Made by a program: the position numbers and the translations under genes. The notes under the pieces are model-generated. The model was not told where the DNA came from, made no database searches, and saw nothing but the letters and a program-made list of their open reading frames with translations. A DNA stretch of 32,016 nucleotides from Candidatus Agathobaculum merdigallinarum (lineage in GTDB: Bacteria; Bacillota; Clostridia; Oscillospirales; Butyricicoccaceae). Positions within the stretch are counted from its first letter, which is position 1. Every line of letters starts with the position of its first letter. This document shows positions 25,279 through 32,016 of this stretch, in pieces. Location: NCBI GenBank assembly GCA_019115425.1, contig DXDO01000087.1, positions 1 to 32,016 of the forward strand, read 5' to 3'.

Positions 25279-25647
25279 GTGCTGGCCTTCATCACCGACG
25301 AGCTGGAGAGCGCGGGATGCGCCGAAGAGATAAAGATGCAGATTTCGGTTGCGGTAGAAGAGATATTTGTCAATATCTTCAGCTACGCTTATCCACCCAA
25401 GGAGGGTAATGCGACCATTCGGATTGATATCGGGGGTACACCGGCTGTGGCGCAGATCGAGATGATGGATCAGGGCGTGCCGTACGATCCCCTGCAGAGG
25501 CAGGATCCGGATATCACCCTTTCTGCGGAGGAGCGCGGCATCGGCGGCCTTGGCATTTTTATGGTCAAGCAGACGATGGATGAGGTGACCTATCGCTATG
25601 AGGATAACAGCAATATTCTGACGATACAGAAAGCCATAGGCAGGTGA
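25279..25647 (+). CDS. RsbW-like serine kinase (HATPase_c_2), likely 5' interrupted
   Basis: 122 residues from GTG 25279. It has the anti-sigma-factor kinase signature: VAVEEIFVNIFSYAYPP (N box with Glu and Asn), MMDQGVPYDPL (G1 box), GIGGLGIFMVKQTMDEV (G2 box). It would phosphorylate the STAS protein encoded at 22531. The usual N-terminus is coded upstream: a strong site AAAGGGAGG (25220-25228), ATG 25234, then MKQL, a TGA at 25246-25248, then VPAKLEQLDHV joined to this frame. So the natural start is followed by a stop at codon 5, and the called GTG start removes the first beta strand. It may be an early nonsense mutation, a sequencing error or a genuinely shorter start. Confidence 0.75.
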   Translation: MLAFITDELESAGCAEEIKMQISVAVEEIFVNIFSYAYPPKEGNATIRIDIGGTPAVAQIEMMDQGVPYDPLQRQDPDITLSAEERGIGGLGIFMVKQTMDEVTYRYEDNSNILTIQKAIGR

Positions 25648-25653
25648 AACAAG

Positions 25654-25814
25654 GTGAGCAATAAGGGAAAGAAGGCGCGATCCGGCGGAAGATCATCCGT
25701 CTGGTGCTGAGCATTTCACTGCTGGCGCTGCTGCTGGGCGGGCCGATGGCAAATATGGATACGATTGGTATTCTGCTCATGCGTGAAATGGCGGTCTACG
25801 CCCATTATGAATAG
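25654..25814 (+). pseudogene. Remnant of a membrane phosphatase (PP2C/SpoIIE-type) N-terminus
   Basis: A GTG at 25654, 6 bases after the RsbW-like stop, begins MSNKGKKARSGGRS and stops after 18 codons. In the -1 frame (open 25665-25814) a coherent sequence follows: EGAIRRKIIRLVLSISLLALLLGG, a clear positive-then-hydrophobic membrane segment, then PMANMDTIGILLMREMAVYAHYE and TAG. Joining the two by a single lost base near 25677-25680 gives a K/R-rich start and one transmembrane helix. This resembles N-termini of SpoIIE-type PP2C phosphatases that often sit beside RsbW-like kinases in Clostridia, from memory. The rest of such a gene is missing. A functional tiny membrane protein is the alternative. 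Confidence 0.45.
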
Positions 25815-25889
25815 GCACGGGGCGTCAATGAGATAAGGATTATTCTTTGATACACAGAAAGAGCGATTGAAAGGGGGAGCGGAAGCGCC

Positions 25890-27104
25890 ATGGCATGCGG
25901 CAAGAAGCACAATCCAATACATATGCCGCAGCGGGCGCGTGGCGGCAGCCGGGTGCCACTGTTCGTGTTGCCAGCGGCTGTGATCGCTGCGGTGGTGGTC
26001 ATCACGGCGTCAGCCGTTCAGTTGGCAGGGCATGAATATGTGTTGACCGATGGCACGCGCTATGAAACCGTGCGACTGTATCCGGGTACGGTAGAGCAGG
26101 CGTGCGAAAAGGCGGGCTTCGGCGGTTTGGATGTGTATGAGCAGCGCGAATCGGGCGGCATAACCTATCTGACCCTTGGCGGCGAGATGTACGCGGAGAT
26201 CAGCCGCGGGGGGAGCGTGACGGATGTATCGTTTCTGCCGTGCACAGTGGAGCAGCTTCTGGCGGAAAACGGCATCGAGCTTGCGGAGAACGAGATCGTC
26301 ACGCCTGCGCTCTACACCTATCTGACACAGGATACTGCTGTCTCTATCAGCACGGTTACCAGCCAGACAGTGACCGAAACCGAGGAAATCGATTTTGCGG
26401 TGGTCACGCAGGAAAACAGCACGCTGGAAAAAGGCGTGCGCCGGATCGTACGGAATGGCGCCAAGGGACTGAAACAGGTGACCTATTCCGTTGTTCTGCA
26501 GGACGGCGAAGAGGTGGAGCGGAATATGGTTTCCGAGACCGTGCTGAAAGAGCCGGTCGACTGCATCATGGAGCGGGGTACGGGCACTGAAACGCAGGAT
26601 CGGGCACGCCCGCAAATGGATGAGAATGAAGGGATTATCCGCCCCTCGCAGGGCAGCGATAGCGCGCAGACGGTACAAACAGGGGGAAGCAGCACCGGCC
26701 TTTCCACGGCTGGGCGGGATGATGTTTGGTCGGCACCGACAGGTGTTGCGGTCAATTCGTCCACCCGACAGATCACCACGGCGGACGGCATGACGTATTC
26801 CTACACCGATGTGCTGTCCGTCAGGGCGACCGCTTACCACCGCATAGAGGAAGGCGGACTGATCACCGCCTCTGGTACGATCACGCAATATGGCACAGTG
26901 GCGGTTGATCCCAGAGTGATTCCGCTTGGCACACGCGTTTTTGTCGTTGCGGAGGATGGCACCAGTTGGAGCTATGGCCCTGGCCTTGCAGAGGATACGG
27001 GTGGCCTAATCAAGGGAAACCGGATCGACCTGTTTTTTATGACTGGCGACGAAGCGGAAAACTTTGGCGTGCGCAATGCGAAGATATACATACTTTCGGA
27101 TTAA
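25890..27104 (+). CDS. G5/3D-domain cell-wall protein (YabE/Rpf2-like)
   Basis: 404 residues. Residues about 20-45 are one transmembrane segment; the rest is extracellular. There is a DUF348-like region around LYPGTVEQACEKAGF and LPCTVEQLLAENGIELAENE. A G5-type domain follows (about 160-235, TVTETEEIDFAVVTQENSTLEKGVRRIV), then a Ser/Gly-rich linker and a 3D domain (about 308-404). The 3D domain has the typical RATAYH, VDPRVIPLGTRVFV and GNRIDLFF, giving the three conserved aspartates. Such proteins act on peptidoglycan, often as lytic transglycosylase-like enzymes in dormancy or spore contexts. It lies in the unit after the SLH gene and ends at a strong terminator. Confidence 0.9.
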   Translation: MACGKKHNPIHMPQRARGGSRVPLFVLPAAVIAAVVVITASAVQLAGHEYVLTDGTRYETVRLYPGTVEQACEKAGFGGLDVYEQRESGGITYLTLGGEMYAEISRGGSVTDVSFLPCTVEQLLAENGIELAENEIVTPALYTYLTQDTAVSISTVTSQTVTETEEIDFAVVTQENSTLEKGVRRIVRNGAKGLKQVTYSVVLQDGEEVERNMVSETVLKEPVDCIMERGTGTETQDRARPQMDENEGIIRPSQGSDSAQTVQTGGSSTGLSTAGRDDVWSAPTGVAVNSSTRQITTADGMTYSYTDVLSVRATAYHRIEEGGLITASGTITQYGTVAVDPRVIPLGTRVFVVAEDGTSWSYGPGLAEDTGGLIKGNRIDLFFMTGDEAENFGVRNAKIYILSD

Positions 27105-27149
27105 ACACAGCTTCCCCGTCATGCAAGCAGCTTATGCCGCAATGGGATT

Positions 27150-27205
27150 CAAAAAACAACGAGAGATACTACCATCTTGGCGGTATCTCTCGTTGTTTTA
27201 TTAAG
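27150..27205. terminator. Bidirectional intrinsic terminator between convergent genes
   Basis: A perfect stem, AACAACGAGAGATAC (27155-27169) and GTATCTCTCGTTGTT (27183-27197), extendable by A-T pairs, with a 13-base loop. A/T runs on both sides (AAAAAA before, TTTTATT after) allow it to terminate the 3D-domain gene on the + strand and the diguanylate cyclase gene on the - strand. Confidence 0.93.
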
Positions 27206-27218
27206 AGTATATAAGGCT

Positions 27219-28424
27219 TTACAGTAAGTTCTTTTTGGCGCGCTTCTGGGCATACATACGTTGGTCGGCTTCCGTAACGAGCGCTTCCAGCCCTATTGGC
27301 GCGCGGCCAGTGGCACAACCCACGGAGAACGAGACCACGGGTTCCGGACACTCCCGGTTGCTTTGTTCTACCTTGTCTTGAAGACGAAGGCGCAGCGCTT
27401 CTATTGCCTTTTCGTCATAGTCGGGGCAGACGAGCAGAAATTCGTCCCCACCCATCCGGTAGGGATATACATTGAGACTGGACAGATCCCTGAGGATCCT
27501 TGCGGCTTTTCGAAGCAGGCGGTCGCCCATGTCGTGCCCCTGTGTGTCGTTATAGTGTTTCAGACCGTCTACATCCAAATAGATCACGCTTACCAGCGGG
27601 AGGGTGGAAAACGTATCTTGGGACTGCCGGGCGAACATGGATCGGTTGCCCAAGCGAGTGAGAGAGTCGTGGCTGTTTTCATAGTTCAGCTGCTCACGCA
27701 GGGCGGTGTTCTCCAGATACGGGCGGATAATACCGAAGACAAAGTCCCGCTCTTCTTGCCACAGCTCCGGTTTGCCGGGGCGCTGAAGCTGGAATACATA
27801 TTGTTTGTCCAGCACATCCAAAGCAACCTGTTCCTCTGGTTCGGCTTCGGGAAGGCAGACATCGATGCAGTACTCTGGCACACCGTCCACATCGGTCAGG
27901 ATCTGGCTGCTTGTTCCACCGTCCCTGTCCCGGCAGTAGGCTGACGCTTGTACGCCACCAAACCGTTGGAGCAAAAAGCGCAGCAGGAGATGGATCGGAT
28001 CATTTAGACCGTTGATCAAGGCCGCCTGTACGGCGTTGAGCTGTTTCATCAGCGCAAGGTAGCCGGAAAGCTGGGCGCTCAAGCTCATCATTTCGCTCAT
28101 ATCGGCGATCATACCCGCCCGGCAGTGTCGTCCCTCCGCGTTCAGGGAGAGGTGGCAGATCAGGAGCTGCCTTCTTTTTAACTTATCAAAAAACTCCCAC
28201 AGGCAACGCTTGCCCGGCTCCATATCTCTTGGACAGAAAGTGCAGGGGTGGTCCCAGCCCATCAGGGCGCGGTAGCACAGTTCTCCAGACGGATCACGGC
28301 CCAGTTCGGTGCGGAGAGCCTCGTTGACGCACAGCAGACGCCAGCTTCCTTCCTCTACCAGATAAGCCGGATAAAGCTGTCCCCATGCCTGTTGGCATAC
28401 TGTCTGCCAGTGATGATTTCCCAT
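27219..28424 (-). CDS. Diguanylate cyclase with Cys-rich PAS-like sensor domain
   Basis: 401 residues on the - strand, ATG at 28422-28424 with AAAAGGAGGA just upstream. Residues about 15-130 look like a PAS domain carrying a Cys cluster (CYRALMGWDHPCTFCPRDM, later C residues), which suggests redox or metal sensing. A middle GAF-like part is followed by a full GGDEF domain (about 250-400): DSLTRLGNR, DVDGLKHYNDTQGHDMGD and the active-site RMGGDEF. It should make cyclic di-GMP. The usual RxxD inhibitory site five residues before GGDEF is absent (SLNV is there), so feedback control may be missing. It points toward the eCIS unit but has its own promoter and terminator. Confidence 0.95.
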   Translation of the reverse strand: MGNHHWQTVCQQAWGQLYPAYLVEEGSWRLLCVNEALRTELGRDPSGELCYRALMGWDHPCTFCPRDMEPGKRCLWEFFDKLKRRQLLICHLSLNAEGRHCRAGMIADMSEMMSLSAQLSGYLALMKQLNAVQAALINGLNDPIHLLLRFLLQRFGGVQASAYCRDRDGGTSSQILTDVDGVPEYCIDVCLPEAEPEEQVALDVLDKQYVFQLQRPGKPELWQEERDFVFGIIRPYLENTALREQLNYENSHDSLTRLGNRSMFARQSQDTFSTLPLVSVIYLDVDGLKHYNDTQGHDMGDRLLRKAARILRDLSSLNVYPYRMGGDEFLLVCPDYDEKAIEALRLRLQDKVEQSNRECPEPVVSFSVGCATGRAPIGLEALVTEADQRMYAQKRAKKNLL

Positions 28425-28451
28425 TCCGGAGTCCTCCTTTTCTCTGGAATT

Positions 28452-28481
28452 ATTGTATCACAGCAGAAATACGTCGTGCAA
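28452..28481 (-). promoter_or_regulatory. Sigma-A-type promoter of the diguanylate cyclase gene
   Basis: On the - strand, TTGCAC (28481-28476) and TACAAT (28457-28452) are separated by 18 bases, close to the TTGACA/TATAAT consensus. The start codon lies about 28 bases past the -10, with a strong ribosome binding site in between. Confidence 0.7.
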
Positions 28482-28516
28482 CAGGCTGAAAGGAGGCATG
28501 GATTAGGTTTTAGAAA

Positions 28517-28551
28517 AGCTTTAAGCTGATATGCGTGATCCATGATATAAT
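28517..28551 (+). promoter_or_regulatory. Extended -10 promoter for the GNAT gene, with a short palindrome
   Basis: TGATATAAT (28543-28551) is an extended -10 (TGN-TATAAT). No good -35 is present; instead AGCTT-T-AAGCT (28517-28527), an 11-base palindrome, covers that region and could be an operator. Together with the promoter at 28452-28481 it makes a divergent regulatory region between the cyclase and the GNAT gene. Confidence 0.55.
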
Positions 28552-28613
28552 TAGCTTACGAATAAAAGAATATGAAATTGGGCGTAATGCGCATGAAGAG
28601 GAGGTCGTCTTAT

Positions 28614-29462
28614 ATGGAGATCGGCTGGATTAGTCAGGAAAACCTAGTCTGCTTTCGTAGTTTGTTGCTGCCCGATGTAGTGGCGGCGCTGGACAAGGGA
28701 GAACCGGTAACTGCATTGGGACTGAGCGAAGGAAAAATCGCCTGTGGTGCGGCCGCAGCATGGCTGCGGGGCGGAACGCTGGAGGTTCGCTCTCTCTATG
28801 TAGCGCCAGACTATCGGTGTCAAGGCGGCGGACGGTTGCTGCTGGACAACCTGATGGAGATTGCTGTGGGACAAGGGGAGATAGCAAATGTCAGCTATAC
28901 CAGCACGCGTCCTGACCATGATACCCTGCCGCCTTTTTTGACGGCTTTGGGATTTGAGCGGCAGAAGGTGTCGGAGAATCTTTACTGTTTGACGGTCGGG
29001 GAGCTAGCGCAGTCGCGCTTTTTTGATGGCGTCACGTCCGCGCCCAGCGGTGCGGTCACATTTGCCGAGCTGCCCCGCGTTGCGCTGGCATCTGCTTATA
29101 GGGAAGCGGTTGCCAAGGGGGAGGATTATCTGCCTTTTCCCTTGACTGATCCCAGCGTGGATGCACGGATTAGCGTTGCCGTGCCGGACAAAAACGGCAT
29201 ACGGGCTTTTGCGGCGTTTACCGCTCCGGAACCCGGGCGGATCGAGTTGGCTTGGGTTCAAAGCAGTCGGTCGCAGGATATGCCGTTGCTGCTTCATGCC
29301 GCATATGCGCGCGTGCGGGAACACTACCCGCCTGAGACGGTGCTGACCATTCAGGCCGTCAGCTCAGCTTCGGCAGCGCTGGTTGCAGCGCTCCTGCCCC
29401 AGTCTCGGCCTATTTCACACACCTATATACGCGCGATTCCTACAGATAGGAGGAGTATCTAA
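28614..29462 (+). CDS. GNAT family acetyltransferase
   Basis: 282 residues from ATG 28614, chosen because GAGGAGG (28598-28604) sits 9 bases upstream; an in-frame ATG at 28572 is upstream of it and lacks a good site. The N-terminal half has the GNAT core: VTALGLSEGKIACGAAAAW, then LEVRSLYVAPDYRCQGGGRLLLDNL (the Q/RxxGxG/A acetyl-CoA loop as RCQGGGR) and a GFERQKVSENLYCL end. The second half (about residues 150-282) seems to be a degenerate second GNAT-like lobe without a clear acetyl-CoA loop. The stop is 1 base before the next ATG, so it is coupled to the large Gln-rich protein; it might modify that protein, but this is speculation. Confidence 0.88.
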   Translation: MEIGWISQENLVCFRSLLLPDVVAALDKGEPVTALGLSEGKIACGAAAAWLRGGTLEVRSLYVAPDYRCQGGGRLLLDNLMEIAVGQGEIANVSYTSTRPDHDTLPPFLTALGFERQKVSENLYCLTVGELAQSRFFDGVTSAPSGAVTFAELPRVALASAYREAVAKGEDYLPFPLTDPSVDARISVAVPDKNGIRAFAAFTAPEPGRIELAWVQSSRSQDMPLLLHAAYARVREHYPPETVLTIQAVSSASAALVAALLPQSRPISHTYIRAIPTDRRSI

Positions 29463-29463
29463 A

Positions 29464-32016
29464 ATGTGCAAGCCAAATGACCAGCTTCAGATACAGCGTA
29501 CAGCGGAGCCGCTTCAGATACAGACGCAGGAACCGGAGCAGCTTCAACAGCAGTTTGCGCCCCAGATGATACAGATGGAACCGCAGATGGCGCAGACCGA
29601 GACTGCCGAGCGCCAGCAGGAGATGGAGCAAAACGCTGCTTTGCACGCGCAGATGCAGCGTCAGCTTCCTGCGGCGCTGGCGCAGGAAGTCGCTCCTGGC
29701 GCTCCCATACAAGAGCAAGCCCCTGCCAAACGAAGCTGGAAGCAGCGCCAGAAAGACAAAAAACATGCTGCAATAGCCCGCAAGAGCTGTCCGGAGGGCA
29801 CTGCTGTGACCTATGATATGGTAACCCCGCTTCAGGCGCTGCGCCAGCGGCAGGATCAAACCATGAACGATCATGCCGACGGCAGAGGCGACGTGGATGC
29901 GCGCGTGCTGCGCACCTTTTCGACGGGGTATATCCTCGACAAAAAAGGGAAACCCGCCACCAAGGCGGATGCTGCGGCCAAGGAGGCGGACGACCGGTTC
30001 TTCGCAGACTATTGCTCGAAGGATGTCAAGCGCCGCAAGCCCCATCTGGAACGGATGGTAAATGAGTTGGTGTCGGTACAGTTTACCCCCGATATGCTTT
30101 CCGAGGACAACATGCGTGCGAACATAGTCGAGCTGAAGCTTCTGGCAGACAAAATGGTGTACATGGAGAACGTGATGAAAGATCCGGTCAATAAGCCGTT
30201 TTTCGATCAGCTCGACCCGATCAAGAAAGACACGTTGGAGGCCGGTTTCCAGAAGATCTTCCCGCCTTTTGTGGGCGCGCTGTCCGCCCGGTGCGATAAA
30301 AACGGGGTGGACTACAACGGGATGACCTACTATGACAACGCAATACCGATCGAGGCCGGCCGGATGCGGGACGGCGCGATGCAGCAGTATTATCGAGATT
30401 CCATCGGGGCATACCAGCAGGAGGTAGCGGATTGTACGGCTAAATGGGTACGAAGGGCTGCTGTGGATTATGCTGAGCGGATGCAGGGAGGCAAGGCTGC
30501 GCTGGAACGCATCAAAAACGATCCCAGGCTGGGGCTGGGATCGGAGGATATGAACTCCCAGTATGTCACGCGGAGCATCACGATTCTCAAAACTGGAAAG
30601 GAGAACGACGAGGAAAATATTCAGATTTTGAAAACGTCAGTACAGGTTGGTGCGGTGCTCAAGGCGAAAGGGAAGCCTGACGAGGAACTGTATAACCGCG
30701 CAAGGGAGTTGGCCGCCAGCCGTGTCAGCAAGGTGTTGGACTGCGATGTGGATGGATTGGCCGGTATTCCCGACGAGGAACTGCTTGTCCGCGCGCCTGA
30801 GCTGAACGCCCTGTCGATGGATAGCATGTTCGTGGATGATCTGATGAAACTGAACCATCCGGTACAGGAGTGGAACACAAGGGAGCCCATGACGCTTAAG
30901 GACGATCTGGTGGGTCAGCGTGCACGTGAGTACTCGTATAAGGTGTCCATGCTCCGCGGACTAGCCGAGCGCGCCAGAGGGTTGGCTCTGTCACGGCAGG
31001 GGCAGTATGGCCCATTACCGCCGGAGGCGTGCCTCTCCGATGCGGAGCGTCAGAAGTTGGGCGGAAAGAGCATCGCTGAGTTTGCAGCCCAGCGGGAGGA
31101 GTTGGGCGCACGGCAGATGGAGAGCGCGAGGGAAAAATACCGAGCGGTAACCAACCCTAGCACGCCGGAATTCAAGGAATGGCTTAAGAGTCTGGTCCTG
31201 AAAGGCGCGCATCAGAAAAGCGTTCACAGCATGAAATTCAATGCGGTTGTGAATGAACTGCAAGATAGGCAGATACCGGGGCACGAAGAACTCATGAAAC
31301 GGATAAAGGACGAACACTATTTCAGCTTGGCACACAGCGCGGAAGAATTGAAAGACAATAATCAGCCTGAAGATATTGGAGAGCCGATTTTTCGCAGTTT
31401 TGAAAGCTTTATATCGCTTAGAGCGACACAAAAGCTGCTCACGCCAGAGGCGTTCCGCACAATGGTACTTCAACTGGGTGCGGGAGGGGGCATGACCCAT
31501 GCGGCCCCGGAGGAAGAACGAGAGGCAGCCGTTCAGGAAAACAAAAAGGGACTTGCCACCTATAAAGAGGTTTTGCGCGCTCAGTACGATATGATCGAGC
31601 GAAAATATGGCGATAAATTGGAGCGGCTGGATTTTGAGGAGGTGTGCGACCATTTCACGGATATGGCGCAGGACTTCTGTGACATTCAAGTGCATCTGAA
31701 TATGGCTACCAAATATCCGGATCTGTTTAATCCGGATGATCCGGCGGATACGCTGCTGCGGGAGCGTATCCAGTATTATGGCCTTTTGGGAAATACGGCA
31801 CTGTCAACCTTGTTTATACTGTATGGGAATGGCACTGCTGAGGATCAGCAAAACGCCGTTCAAAAGAACCTTCAGGATTCGGTGTGTAGAGAAGGACGAA
31901 GCTTTTTGCAGGCGGAACATGCTGACTTCCATCGTGAGTTTATCGACTGGAAGCAGGATGTTCATATTCCAGAGGGCATGGGAGACGGTGCGGCTGGAGT
32001 TCGTGCCCCAAAGCTA
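29464..32016 (+). CDS. Very large Gln-rich protein, unknown family, 3' truncated (possible injected cargo)
   Basis: ATG 29464, with GGAGGAG at 29449-29455 and frame open to the window edge: 851 codons and no stop. Residues 1-105 are low complexity, rich in Gln, Met, Glu and Pro, with repeats such as LQIQ and PQMxQ, and then a very basic patch (KRSWKQRQKDKKH). The rest looks globular and mostly helical, with alternating charged helices (for example LAERARGLAL, FDQLDPIKKDTLEAGFQ). No signal peptide, transmembrane segment or catalytic motif that I recognise is present. The absence of a secretion signal and the position about 7 kb after the injection operon would fit a cytoplasmic protein loaded as cargo, but a structural or unrelated role is equally open. 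The GNAT gene is its immediate upstream partner. Confidence 0.8.
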   Translation, partial: MCKPNDQLQIQRTAEPLQIQTQEPEQLQQQFAPQMIQMEPQMAQTETAERQQEMEQNAALHAQMQRQLPAALAQEVAPGAPIQEQAPAKRSWKQRQKDKKHAAIARKSCPEGTAVTYDMVTPLQALRQRQDQTMNDHADGRGDVDARVLRTFSTGYILDKKGKPATKADAAAKEADDRFFADYCSKDVKRRKPHLERMVNELVSVQFTPDMLSEDNMRANIVELKLLADKMVYMENVMKDPVNKPFFDQLDPIKKDTLEAGFQKIFPPFVGALSARCDKNGVDYNGMTYYDNAIPIEAGRMRDGAMQQYYRDSIGAYQQEVADCTAKWVRRAAVDYAERMQGGKAALERIKNDPRLGLGSEDMNSQYVTRSITILKTGKENDEENIQILKTSVQVGAVLKAKGKPDEELYNRARELAASRVSKVLDCDVDGLAGIPDEELLVRAPELNALSMDSMFVDDLMKLNHPVQEWNTREPMTLKDDLVGQRAREYSYKVSMLRGLAERARGLALSRQGQYGPLPPEACLSDAERQKLGGKSIAEFAAQREELGARQMESAREKYRAVTNPSTPEFKEWLKSLVLKGAHQKSVHSMKFNAVVNELQDRQIPGHEELMKRIKDEHYFSLAHSAEELKDNNQPEDIGEPIFRSFESFISLRATQKLLTPEAFRTMVLQLGAGGGMTHAAPEEEREAAVQENKKGLATYKEVLRAQYDMIERKYGDKLERLDFEEVCDHFTDMAQDFCDIQVHLNMATKYPDLFNPDDPADTLLRERIQYYGLLGNTALSTLFILYGNGTAEDQQNAVQKNLQDSVCREGRSFLQAEHADFHREFIDWKQDVHIPEGMGDGAAGVRAPKL

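Noticed and set aside
29464..29600. Short DNA direct repeats (CTTCAGATACAG) as a mobile-element or attachment site
   Set aside because: They are codon-level repeats within the Gln-rich leader and show no inverted ends or target duplication.
1..32016. tRNA, rRNA, riboswitch or transposase
   Set aside because: I saw no cloverleaf, rRNA stretch, conserved riboswitch core, transposase motif or terminal inverted repeats on either strand.

Overview
The window is a GC-rich stretch (by eye well above 50% GC) of a Gram-positive, Clostridia-type chromosome. An Oscillospirales-like gut Firmicute is my best guess. The signs are AAGGAGG-type ribosome binding sites, GTG/TTG starts, an S-layer-homology (SLH) protein, a G5/3D-domain protein and an RsbV/RsbW-type partner-switching pair. 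No 16S rRNA or other taxonomic marker is present.

Left flank (2-3730): two large envelope-type proteins. One is a 5'-truncated protein with a TolC-like helical hairpin. The other is an 863-residue signal-anchored coiled-coil protein. They run straight into the next operon.

Core (3748-22502): a compact one-strand operon for an extracellular contractile injection system (eCIS, the AFP/PVC/MAC family). The order is Pvc16-like terminator/cap, a small beta-domain protein, DUF4280 PAAR-like tip, sheath, tube, tail-assembly chaperone with a DUF6760 partner in the -1 frame, second tube protein, a long helical protein (candidate ruler), two CIS-tube adaptors, hub (gpD/VgrG-N), spike (gp5-like), gp25 wedge, two Baseplate-J wedges and tail protein I. 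No capsid, terminase, portal, integrase or lysis gene is present, so this is not a prophage. The AAA+ ATPase typical of AFP-type loci is not in the window. The operon ends with an anti-anti-sigma factor (STAS) gene and a clear intrinsic terminator.

Middle right (22899-27104): an SLH surface protein, an RsbW-like kinase whose expected start is cut by an in-frame TGA, a broken remnant resembling the N-terminus of a membrane PP2C/SpoIIE-type phosphatase, and a G5/3D-domain cell-wall protein. This unit ends in a bidirectional terminator shared with a convergent diguanylate cyclase gene.

Right end (28546-32016): an extended -10 promoter, a GNAT acetyltransferase gene and, 1 base later, a Gln-rich protein of more than 850 residues that runs off the window and has no recognisable domain. 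It is a possible injected cargo.

The most interesting items are three. A canonical A_AAT_TTT slippery site could fuse the tail chaperone to DUF6760, as in lambda gpG/gpGT. The sheath gene has a strong Shine-Dalgarno separated from its ATG by a hairpin that would restore normal spacing. The partner-switching module tied to the injection system looks partly decayed.
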